Origin: Tetraselmis striata
Lineage: Eukaryota; Chlorophyta; Chlorodendrophyceae; Chlorodendrales; Chlorodendraceae
Direction: 5' to 3'
Length of the DNA stretch: 64,000 nucleotides
Assembly (NCBI GenBank): GCA_006384855.1
Contig: VCJN01003103.1
Span: forward strand, 1-64,000
Position 1 is the first letter of the stretch, and each line of letters opens with the position of its first letter. Below the pieces are notes generated by a model. That model was not told the DNA's origin, searched no databases, and was given only the letters and a program-made list of their open reading frames with translations. Positions 47,560-58,881 of this stretch are shown here, one piece after another. Both the position numbers and the translations under genes were made by a program.

Positions 47560-47930
47560 TTTTTCGCCCCCGGGACAGGACTGGCACCACTGAAACCCTT
47601 GCTGCGTCTCTACGACGGCCGTTTGGGCAGCAATCCAGTTACGGAAAGCCCTGGGTAGGCGACGCTCCGTTATAGTCATCAAGCAAATTGCCGAAGCATT
47701 CTGCGAGACTAATTGGAGGCCGGTCACGGAATTTCCAACACTGTTGGATCACCGTCTAAAACACTGCCATCAAAATACCCGGCACTGACCACGAAAGGTC
47801 CGCCCTACCCGTTTGGGCGTCGGCCCATTCGAGTAATGCGAGTTGGGGCAAGCCCCAACCCGCGGAGCAAAGCATTTCGGGAGTGCGATACATGTGCAAC
47901 AAAAAAGGCAATGTGAGGGAGGGCCCGACG
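47560..47930 (+). repeat. interspersed R repeat, most complete copy
   Basis: It runs from TTTTTTTTCGCCCCCGGGAC through GGCACCACTGAAACCCTTGC and GTTGGATCACCGTC to GCATTTCGGGAGTGCGATAC and an A-rich AACAAAAAAGGCAATG. It is about 370 bp with no coding capacity. Confidence 0.75.
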
Positions 47931-48407
47931 CCATAGCTGGAAAAATTTCCCAGCATTCCTTGTAGAATCTAGGGCTCGCTTATACCGCTTAGCGCAAGCA
48001 GCCCTAAACATAGTGCGGAATTTCGCCGAAACGTGCAATTACAACGAAAGGGTGGCCCAGCAAAAGGCGGCCGTTCAACATGTTTAAAAATCAGTGTTAG
48101 AGCAATGAATCGTAATATGCTACTCTTTGACTTTGAACTTCTGCCTCGCGCCCGACGACTGCGCCGAATATCATTGATGGGTATAATATATAGTTGCCAT
48201 GTGCGCATTGTTGCGGAATATTTGTAACGACATGTCGTTGACCCGCGCGGCTGGGCATGTAAGCCCTAGCTGTGCGGGTGGGACCCTATTTGAAATTTGA
48301 AATTTGTTGCAACGACTGAATCAAGTAGTTTTCGTCTCGACAAGCTACCTTTACTACTAAACATCGGAGAAGGGCCCGCCCCTGGCCAACCCGCATAGGG
48401 TCCGCTT

Positions 48408-49440
48408 TAATTAAAGCGCGTACGGGTGGGGCCTCTGCATGCCACGTGGCTATGTTGCAGTACATGTCTTACTAATTTGGCATCGGTGGTACGGCACACT
48501 ACTACACGTGAGTCATATGGGGTTTACGCTCGTACAAAGGCGCAAGCCTGTACTGCCTAGCCCAGCCGCGGAAACCCGTGATCATATGACCAGGGCCATG
48601 CATACGTATGTCCTTGCCGTTTATTCTCCCCGAGAAGCGCAGCATGCTCAGTCTAGCGCTGCGCTCCACCTTTTGCTCTCCACCAGCGACTCGGCGAGGC
48701 CGCTCGGCCGTCGTCGCGCTGCTGAGATATGCACCCGCCTTGAGTTGCAGCCAACGGTGTTCCCGGACGTCCTCGGAGCTCGGAGGCGAAGGCGGGGAAA
48801 CATCCCTCTACACCGCTGGCCGTAACTATGCTCTCCGATCTTGTGCATAGCACTACCAGTAGTGCCATATCGCCAGGCGCGCGGCAAACACCTGCCCACG
48901 CTCCTTGCCGAGGTCGTCACCGTCCGCGAGGGTGGCTTCTTGGGCCCCGTCCACGGTTGGATTTATTACAGCCGCCACCGTGTAAGGATGTGCCGAGTAT
49001 TGTAACGCCCCCCGTACTTGGGGGGTCGTACCTAGGTCCGAAAACACGATTTCATTTCGAAAAACCCTCGTGAGTAGGCTGCCCCCGTCCGAGTCGCGCG
49101 CAACCTCTCCCACGCACATGTAGGTGGATCTCGGAGAGGCCGACGCAAGACCAAGGTCGAACATGAATTATGTTTAGCAGCACCCGCTATGCAAGGCTGC
49201 GGCTCGGCAGCGCCAGGATGTGCTACCGGGAGTACAAGTATATTTTTTGAAAAGCCGCCCGTAGGGCCCCCGGGTCGTCGCAGGAACCGAGGACCCGCCA
49301 CATCAACCGGCCACCTCGCTTAAGCCCCTTGCCGCGGTCACCCAGGCACGGGTCTTAGGGGTTACCATCGCCCACCACGTAGAGGTGGCGGTGATGCCGC
49401 CATGCATGCCGCACTTAAAATTCTTCGCTCCTAACACGAA
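48408..49440 (+). repeat. direct repeat, unit 1 (unclassified dispersed family)
   Basis: Colinear with 49,596-50,615: both carry TTAAAGCGCGTACGG, GCAGTACATGT, GGAGGCGAAGGCGGGGAAA, GGCTGGATAT/GTTGGATTTA variants, CCGCCACCGTGTAAGG, GATCTCGGAGAGGCCGACGC and GGTCTTAGGGGTTACCA in order. Unit spacing is about 1.19 kb. No recognisable protein. Confidence 0.8.
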
Positions 49441-49595
49441 GTCAATTTACTTTATAGGTCGGTCCAACCTGCGATGGGAAATTGCGGAACGGGGGTGGCG
49501 GGTGGTTGGCGACACCCTCGCTGGGTTGCAAAAGACACGCATATGCGTGTGTTGGATTGCACTCGGACATGCCTGGTGGTCCATTGCCTTGCGGC

Positions 49596-50615
49596 CTAAT
49601 TAAAGCGCGTACGGCGGGGCCTCTTTAGGCCACGTGGCTATGTTGCAGTACATGTATTACTAATTTTGCATCAGCGGTATGGTACACTGCACGTTAGTCA
49701 TACTACAACGGGTTTACGCTTGTACATGGGCGCCACCCTGAACTCGCTAGCCCGACCGCAAAAACCCGTGATCACGTGATCGCGCCGTATATGCGCATGC
49801 TCCCGCCTTTATTCTCCCCTGGCGGAAGTAGCATGATGCTCTTGCGTTGCGATCCCCCGGCCACGGCCAAGCGGCGAGGCCTCTCGGCTCGCGCGCTAAT
49901 GAGAATCCTGAGATGAGTCCCCTGCTTTGAGCTGCCGCCGACGGTGTTCTCGGACGTCTTCGGATATTGGAGGCGAAGGCGGGGAAAACATCCCCTCCAC
50001 TGTTGGTTGTTTACTCTCCAATATTGTGCAGCAAACCAGTGCCGGATCGCCCGACGCGCGGCAGCCACCTGCCCACGCTCCTGGCTTAAGTCACCGCCCT
50101 GACGGCGGCTTCCCGAGCCCCGTGCACGGCTGGATATTTCTTACAACCGCCACCGTGTAAGGCTGTGCCGAGTATTGTAACGACTCCCGTACTTGGCGGG
50201 TCATACTGAGGTCCGAAACACGATAAATTTCATTTCGAACAACCCTCGTGAGTAGATTGCCTCCGTCCGAGTCTCGCACAACCTCTCCCCACGAACCTGT
50301 AGGCGGATCTCGGAGAGGCCGACGCAAGATCGAGGTCGTATATGAATTATTTTCAGCAGCCCCCCGTACATGATTGCTGCCCGGCGGCGCCGGCATGCGC
50401 TACCGGGACTACGAGTATATTTTTTTAAAAAGCCCCCCACAGGGCTGCCTCCGGGGTCGTTGCATGATCCGAGGACCCGCCACAACCGGCCACCCCGCTC
50501 AGCCTCCGCCGCACCCAGCCGGACACGGGTCTTAGGGGTTACCAACGCCCACCACGTGGAGATTGGGATGGTGCCGCCATGCCTGCATCACTTAGGATCC
50601 TCCACTCCTTGTGAG
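49596..50615 (+). repeat. direct repeat, unit 2
   Basis: The second copy of the 48.4-49.4 kb unit, in the same orientation and diverged by many substitutions and small indels. A third, shorter copy lies at 9,240-9,915. Confidence 0.8.
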
Positions 50616-51049
50616 GCGCTACTTGGCGGCGGGCGCCGGTGGACTCTAGGTTATACGCGCCCCACCAGGGGCGCAAGGAGGGCAATGAAAGACCGGGGTA
50701 CATCGGTGCGCACTTTCATGAGGGCAGCGGGAAGGCAGTATTAACACGCGGTTGCGTGTCCGGCTCAAGGGAAATGGTCTCACATGCATGCCTTGAACAA
50801 CCATTATTAATCCAGCGAAGCGTCGATTTTTTGGCGGTGAGCTTTATTGCTATACGGGTACCCGTATGGTGCAGCGGATCGGGCCTATAGGTGCATGACT
50901 AAAGCGCTTATCTACTGGCATGTACTACTAAGCACTATGATCCACTCACCCACCCACCCACCGACGGTCCTTAATTACACAGCCGTCCGATTACGATCTC
51001 ACGGTTGGGAGGCTATGAGCGCGCAGCGCTCAGGGCCGGTACATGTACT

Positions 51050-51150
51050 CGCTACTGGTGCTCGCTACTGGCTACTCGCTACTCGTACTGGCTATACTCG
51101 GTACTCGCTACTGGTACTCGCTACTCGCCACTGGTACTCGCTACTCGCTG
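51050..51150 (+). repeat. CTACTGGTACTCG minisatellite
   Basis: Tandem, irregular units of GCTACTCGCTACTGGTACTC-type sequence. Confidence 0.8.
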
Positions 51151-53030
51151 TTGGTAATGCACTAATGCCCCCCCAAAAATGGCAAATGGTACTTAAAAAT
51201 CGGCGCATCGCTGATTATTATAATTACATGAGGTAGCAGCAGAAGGCGATATCAGGGAATCACCAAAAAAAGGGACAATCAAAAAGGTCCTCTACTGCGA
51301 CTGCGAGGTGGAAGCAGCAACATGAGAAGACGCAGAATGGGCACGAGCCTACGCATCGGACTTGGCCATCTGCACACCGGCAGATAGAGAGAATGCCGCC
51401 TAGGGTACTATGCACGCAAGCAAAGACCCGCTGCAACAGCCCCCGCCGTGTACGCGACATGTGACGGCGGAACTCAGCAGGTTGGCTAGCGACAATGTTT
51501 CGAAGTGCCTGAACGGAGTGACCACGAAGGAAGCACGAGGTCGGGGCGGAAGGTTCGCCAGGGAAGTCGCGCACAGCCAGCAACACCGCGAAGATCTAGA
51601 CCACCGTCAAAGCGGACTTCCCGAGACGGCCGCGGTCGTCAACCACAAAAGGGTAGTACCGGTGAGCACCCTGCAATGGGGCGAAGACGCCCGGTCCGCT
51701 GCCAACTTACCATGCTCCGCCTCGGTCGCCGCGATCCGATCCCCGGGTTGCAGCGGCGGGGGTCATTGCTCCAAGTGGAGGTCGTGGAGGACACACACGC
51801 GAAGTCGATCATGTAATTTATCGCACGCCGCGCCCCGCCCCCCCCCCCCCCCCGTCCCGCCAGCGTCAAGTCCGACGCGGCCGCGAGCGGTCCGTTCATG
51901 TAACTATGCTGCTGTATATATATATACGTTGGCGCCCTGTGTATACACAGGGCATTTTCGTACGTGGGTCTCAACACACATATCTAAAGCAGCGCGCAGC
52001 GCAGAGCACTCGTCGTGCGCTGCTGATATGCATCATGAAAAGACACGATGTGGATGTATCCGTGCATAATTCAGCGCGCTGCGCGCGCTGACGCGAATAG
52101 CATGTCGGATGCCGCTGTTCGCGCATGCGCGGCTGCGGTTCAGCACGGCATGTGCAGTTGTGGCCAGCAAATCTGTCGACTCGAGACACCACATCCATCG
52201 GAATGTAACGGCGGACTGCACGATGCAGCCAGGCAGCGGTGTTAGCTTCCTCTCACAGCAGAGCTAAAGCGCCTCAAAGTAAGCGATAGCCTCAGCGTCG
52301 GTGCGAAGTTGCGGCGGGACGAGGGGGGCCGCGCCAGCGCCGCAAGGGATTTGGCGCGATGGTTCTCGTGGACGGCATGTATTACAACGAGACGCAGAAG
52401 TACAAACGGAATGGGGCAACGTGGGTCGCCCCTTTCCGAACCACCCCGAGCGCGAAGCCTGACCCGATGCCGCGCCGGTGCTGCGCGCGTCGTCGCCGTG
52501 GTGGCATGCTGATACACAGAATGATATAGCGCGCATGTCGTCTGCGGTGGCACCCCGCGATGGCACACAGTGCCTTTGATGTAGTGGAGGGCATCGCACT
52601 GAATGCATCCGCCACATCGTGGCACTCTAAAGCGTTGTTTGCAAGCTCCGGTCTACCTGCCCTGGAGAACATGCAGGGACTAAGTAGAGGTATAGACAAA
52701 TGGATACGTATACGGAAATAGAGGGAGGGTAGAGAGGTGGGAGGGTATGCAGCAACGTATATGAGGTGGCTTTACGGCATGCAACTATCCCTCTGGGCAC
52801 ACCATCAGAGTCTTTCTCCTCGTAAGGATTCCGGATCGTTTCTAGCTTTGTGGTGCGCAGCGACGTAGTGACTCTTATGCTTTCTATCTTCCCACACTAC
52901 CACAGGGTCCCTTTGTTTTGTCTGTGTACGGGAGGGGTATGCATTTCTCATTGATTGCCATGTCGAGCTCGCATACAACCCCCTCTGAGTGTGTCAGAAT
53001 GCGTCTGTGCGCAGGGACTTGGGTGGGGAG
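51151..53030. other. spacer, no gene recognised
   Basis: Overlapping GC-rich frames at 51.4-52.1 kb (+) and 52.2-52.7 kb (-) look partly protein-like, but I recognise no family and found no splice arrangement supporting an exon chain. A run of about 16 C lies at 51,838-51,853. Confidence 0.35.
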
Positions 53031-56000
53031 ATGGAGCAGCTATCGCTGGCGGCATCGGGTGTGGCGGGACAACGACCGGCCAGCTCAGTGGGAAGCGCGG
53101 CTTCCACCACGGCACGCCAGCGCGCCCTCAGTGCGGCAGACTACGTGCGCCGGCACGCCATGCCAGATGGCAAAGTTGCGGTCCCAACATTCAGTCAGCT
53201 GCTGCAGGCTGCTGCGGGGCCGCGCCCCGTGACAACCAATTCCATGAGGAGCGGCAACCAACGGTGTGGGACGCCGGATGTGACGTCCCGAGATATCGGC
53301 AAGCACGCCTGGGCGCCCTCCGCACAGCGCCCTCGCTCGCAGCAAGCTGGGCGGGAAACCGTCCACCACCTTAGCGTCTCCTCCGGCTGGGGGCGCGCCA
53401 TCAAGGAGGCCGATGATGCTGGGGATAACACATGCACATGCTACCGCCAGGAGTACCCCGAGGTGCCCCCCCCCCCCCCCCCCCCCGGTCTGTCGGACCT
53501 TTTCCCCTTCTTGCAATCTGCACATGTTCGGAGGCGAGAAGTGTGCACAGGCCATCATCAAAAACTCACAGTCCGCTGATCCTCTCGCGCAGAAACATGT
53601 CAAGAAAGAGAAACCAAAGCTTTCCCGCAGCTTCCGCGACCCCGAGGTGCGCTGCCCCCCGCCCACCTCCCCCCCCCCCCCCGGCCCCGGCTCCCCGGCT
53701 ATGCAACAACAATGTACGCACGATTCATGCGCTCGCATGACAAGTTTGCACATCACATCTGCTGGACCGACGCATGATGCCGCCCCCTCCATGCCGCTCA
53801 ATGCTGCCGCGGCCACATTGCAAGTCTTGTTCATATACCCGGCAATTGCATCTACCGTTCACATGCATTGCCAGCCTGCCATAACACTCAACACTCAATT
53901 TGATCTGCGGTCACACAGATGATGAATTGTTTTGCACCATCTACCTCGCTGGTGGGAGAGTCCGTGCTTTATCCGTGGTGTATCCGTGGTGTACTTTGAT
54001 ACATCTTCTGCTTTATCTGCTTTTTCCCTCTCATTGCGGCATTGGACTCAAAGCGTGGTTGCGGTACATATTTCGGATTGATTGAGTGACATGTGACATT
54101 GTACTGGCATACTATGGGCTCGGCGCGCAGTTTGAGATGGGCACTCGGGACCTGATCGGAGACATGGACCAATCCCCGGAGACAGAGGTCCCGCATCCCA
54201 CTGCCAAGGTGGTGAAGCACCGCCCCGTGCTGCCGCGCGGAGGGCGTGAGGATTACCGGGGGCGCATGACCAAGGTGACGCACTCCTTTGCGGAGGGCCA
54301 CCCGGAGCGAGAGGTGTTCCAGACTATCTCCCGGGACGCGGGTCAGCAGGCTAGTGGCAAGGTCTGGCAGGACTTCAAGAAGGGGAAGCCAAGAGTGAGG
54401 CCCCCTCTTTCACAACCCCTTCCCGCGGGCCGTTAGACTCCACTGCTTTTTGCCCACTTCTCCTCACACAGCATATATTAATATGGAGACAGGCGTTCTT
54501 TCTAATTCATGTTCGAGATGAAGGTCAGTGTGACTCCGAATAAATGAGCATGGCATCGAAAAATCAGAGGCATTGGCATGTTTGATCCAAGTACACCATT
54601 CCTGACACCGTTCACCGATCGATTTTCTGCGGTTGGGGTAGCGTTCTATGAAGGGGTAGCAGTCAGTAGTAGTTTCGGATCCCTGGGAATGTAGGCATTA
54701 AACGTACATGCCTTCACCCTGCCTACGTAGGCTGTGGTGCACAACCTCTCTCTGTCTGCTTTGTCAGCATTGCTTTCCAGTTGCTGGTGGGAAACTGTCT
54801 GCGTCTAACATGGCGTGGGGGCGTGCAGGTGGGCCGGAGCAACGCTAAGGCCGCGGAAGCCGCACGCAAGACGCAGATGAACTTCATGAATCCAGCCATG
54901 AACAAGGAGGGGGTGGACAGAATGATAATGGAGTCGCTGCAGGTGCGGGAACCCGGGGCGAATGCTGCACTCTCTAGACCGCCAGGGGCACACGGCGCAC
55001 TGTGTCGATGAAGGCATACGTACAGAGGCAGGAGAGCGTGCCGCTATTGAAGGCGGATGGTGTGCAGAGGTGCTATATAGCATGCACAGCAATCAACCAG
55101 TGATAAATTGCAGCGGCGCTCCGATTACAATCAAGAGATATGCTGCTACACAAATGTCAATGTCGTCAAATAATGCTGTGTCTACCCCATCCACCAAGAT
55201 AAGGTAGACCAACAGTTTACAATGTGTAGTTAGGGTAATAGGAACACTGCGAATACAACCCTGCCCCGCATAACGGAGGCCAAATGGAGATGTTCTATTA
55301 CGTTGCATGCAAGCCCAGTTGGAGGCCTATACTGTAAGGTTCTCATAGGCGAGGCGGCACCCGTAGGATAACTATTCCTACAAAGCGGTTGACCACATTT
55401 AGTAAAAATATGCATGTCGATAATGTTGAGCATCTGTTATGCTGTGCACCAAGCTGGGTGCCTGCCTACTGAGCATCGGGCTCTACGCATGCTGCCTGCG
55501 GCCGGCTGAGGGCTGCGGCACTGGCGTGTGCTGGCGGCGACCGGCAGGAAGCGGACTATCGAGAGCCTAAAGGGGAGCTGTTGTCCGCGCTGACGGCGGA
55601 GTCACGCGCGATCAAAGCAGAATGGAAAATCAAGAACGGGCCTGACACCTTCCTGGTGCACCGCCACCCGGGCGCGCCTGGCGGCCCGGTGGATGCGCCC
55701 ATTCCCGGCATTGAATACCCTGGAAAGTGGGGCGAGCAGGTGGACGACAGCTACCGATTCAAGAGGCGACCGGGCGGCCATATTTACTTCCAGGGCGCAG
55801 ATGATGTGGACGGCGGAGGTGCCGGCCCGCCCTCAATCACAACACACCATTGTCCTCCGCATCAATTCGCAAAAAACTGAATCGACGACCTCGTGCGAGA
55901 TGGCATGTCGCCCACCGCCACAGTTACACGTGGCATTCAATAGGGCTGTTCTTTGTTTCACAAATAATGGATAGTTTTACAGCATTGTGGCAGGATGATC

Positions 56001-57761
56001 ATGCAGGTTGTCTGGTCTATTCTGATAGATGTTCAGGTAATGACATAAATTCTCTCTCCGCATAAGGGGGGGGGGGGGGGGGGGGGTTGTTAAAAACCAA
56101 TTTAGTGAAACGTAAGGGTGGCTACAGCTTCGTTGCCGAGAATTTCCGCTTTTGTGTGTCGGTCATGCATCAAGAGCTGTGTATACAGTTGGCGCTTGTT
56201 GGTCCTTTTTGGCAGCTGGAAATCAATTCTTTCAGAGGAGAGGACATGAACCCTGGCCATAAACCAGACGCGCCTCATTCTACTTATATGTCCGCCTCAG
56301 GTGTTCCGGAGGTCATGGGCATGGAGCGCTGGATGAAGCCACATGCCTTGCCGTCTCACAACGCCGCAACTTTCCAAAAGCCGAAGGATATGTACGGGAG
56401 CTCACCGAGAAAGACCAGCCTGCCGTGCGGATCAAAAGTCACGGCCTCGTCATGGACACCAGGGGATGGCACTGAATCGGTACGGATGGATGGGGGGGGG
56501 GGGGGGGGGGGGCGCGTCCGATGGGGATCTTGACAAATTCGGGATGCTAGAGTTCCAACTATGTCGAAGTGTAAAGACTGAGGCGGGACCTTGCCTGGGC
56601 AACACCACTGATGACAGGCGTTTTACAAGAAGAACGAGGCGCACGACGGCGTCTGGTTGCGGAGCACTCAAGTGGGGTCGGGCGTGAAGCGACACCCTAA
56701 GAATAAAACCGCGAGCCAGGTACAGCAACGGCAGTTTGTGCCGCCGTGTCAGTTTCTCTGCTGGCCTGCAATGCCGGCCAATGGTCGGCAAACGAGCCCC
56801 GTGTCCCCAATGCCGGTAAACACACGTCAATACAATATGATATATCACTGAGAAGGCGTTGTGTTACGACTTTCATCTTTTCGTTGACAGGTTGCCTTCG
56901 ACGACCTAACGGCCGAGAGTGAGCAGACCAACCGGGCCAAGCCTGGCTACCGCCCCCATTTCAAGAAGACCTCGTTGCAAATTCAGCAGCCAGTGGAGGT
57001 GCGCTGGACCAGGTGAGAACGGCGTGCCCTATTATTTATGTGTTTCTGGATCCTGTTTTGGTGTTCATTTGTAAACCTTGTACACCATGTCACCTTGCCA
57101 TTTTGCACCAATGAAATTACTCGGGTTAGTATATATCCCTAAACCGACAACAATCAAACACCTTGCAGGGCGTCGTCTCCGCCTGCTTTCTGCATGCGTG
57201 TGCAGACAGTGAGTCCAGTTGGGCTGGTGGACTATCGACGATGTAAGCTCGCATGTAGCTTTCTTGGGTCGAGTTTCTCGGTACACAGGTCGCACTACAT
57301 CTCGGCCGTCGGATACGTTTACATCAACACCGGTTCGGTCGTCGAACCGTGGCTATACCGCAAGCGCAAGTGCGATCGCTACTTCCCATCTGCTGCGCGA
57401 ACCGCGCTGCCAGTCTCCAATGCGGTGAACTTCGCCTACTGTCATTGCTATCGGGCGTCGACCCATTGTCACGTCGAGGATATGTCGATGCGCTGAGCTG
57501 TTGTTTATCCTTTCGGGTTGCGAATTTGGGCATGTCGTCATGCAACTGCCGAGCGCAGGCAATCCAGCTACATGCATCAGCATCGGAAGGGAAGGTCACC
57601 CTTTGCGGTGAGTGGCGAATCACAGCAGCAGGTGTCCGAGGAGATGGACAGAGCGGGCGGGAAAGTTGTCCACAGAGCTGCCAGCGAAGGCATCAGCCGC
57701 GAACACAAAGATGCTGGCAGCTGCGGTCGTGGGAAACTCAAGGCCGCGCTTGGGGGTAACC

Positions 57762-57793
<32 letters not shown>

Positions 57794-58044
57794 TTCCCAA
57801 TCTGCCACTTGTCAGTACCTAAAATCTTCTCCGCCTACTCTTGCACGCCTCGAAGTATTGCAGCTGGCTTTCAACTATTTTGCTGGTACTCAGTCTTATT
57901 CCTGTGTGCGACGCGCAGACAACACACAAGACCGCATTTGTGGATCACACGCTGGAGGCCTACAAGCGCAATTTCTCAACTGCCCTCGCCATGGACACCC
58001 GCGGCCTCTCCAAGAAAGATTTTGGCATGTCACTGCGGGCTTAA
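53031..58044 (+). CDS. multi-exon protein of unknown function
   Basis: Exons in phase: 53031-53462, 53551-53646, 54131-54394, 54829-54942, 55548-55818, 56301-56479, 56618-56719, 56891-57012 and 57559-57755. A last exon (about 57919-58044, ending GLSKKDFGMSLRA) joins one base out of phase. The product, about 630 aa, is hydrophilic and basic with scattered aromatic and Gly/Pro residues, such as FEMGTRDLIGDM, DDSYRFKRRPGGHIYFQG, AFYKKNEAHDGVWLRS and PGYRPHFKKTSLQIQ. It has no membrane segment and no domain I know. This style recalls small microtubule-associated or axonemal proteins of algae, but that is only an impression. The first two introns begin gtg plus C runs, and the last begins gtaacct plus about 31 C. 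The acceptor of exon 2 is the least certain of the internal junctions. Confidence 0.6.
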
Positions 58045-58881
58045 AGTGGCGGGCCATTAATCCAGCACGCCAGTACATTGCGCCCTACAGACGATGCGCT
58101 GAGGCCGCCATCAAGCGCTGCGTTGTCGCCACTCGACACGTGGTACCTGTGTAGCCAAGACCGCAGTCTCTTTCAAGTTGAGAATGGTACCTATAAACTG
58201 GCGTCACTCGACAGTTGACGACCGTAGCCAGTTCCACACCGGAACGTTCAATCTTCTTGATTGGAGGCGCCACCGAAATCGTTTTTCATCGCCATCGCTA
58301 GTTGCATCAGTGGCGCAGTTTTCGTTCACACCGCGATGAAGCTTGAGCCCCAGCCAGGTATATGGGATGATTTTCCCATCATACCATGCGCTGCGTAGAG
58401 TGGCCGGCTACATCTAGCAGCATCGTTGAGATCAAGATCAGCTGGCATCGGGGTGCTTAGGGGCCTGAGTTTGTTACAAGCCACCAGGCCTACCGATCAT
58501 CAGAGTCACAGGCGCCCTTGCAGCACGGCTTGTACGGGGTCTCGCGCAGAATGTGCTCGTGCCTCAGCCAATTGGCTGCTCATTAAATACGAATTGGACC
58601 ATACTACGCTTCTCGCCAGGTTCGCCGCCCGCGCATTGAGAGGCACATTAATTGCAGTAGCCCTCTCAAAAGGCAGTGGCGCGGTTTATCATCTTTCTCT
58701 TGGGCTTTCATCTACTAATGCTTGTCACCGCATCGTGGCATCCGTGACGCCAGTAATGTCCACTCGCTGCCTTCGCTTATTGTGATCCCACATGCTTGAT
58801 ATGGTTTTGTGGCAGCTGCCATCTACCGGCTGCGAGTTATTAGCCACACGGAGAGCGACGGGGAAAGAAGGGGGGTGTTAG
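58045..58881. other. convergent intergenic spacer
   Basis: It separates the 3' ends of the unknown-function gene (+) and the HET-like gene (-). No gene, repeat or poly-C run is seen. Confidence 0.5.

Noticed and set aside
52242..52699. Overlapping minus-strand ORFs with protein-like patches
   Set aside because: No family recognised, and no splice chain or consistent frame found.
57841..58044. Apparent signal-peptide ORF (MHASKYCSW...)
   Set aside because: Its hydrophobic part lies in the 3' end of an intron; only the part after CGCGCAG belongs with the upstream gene.
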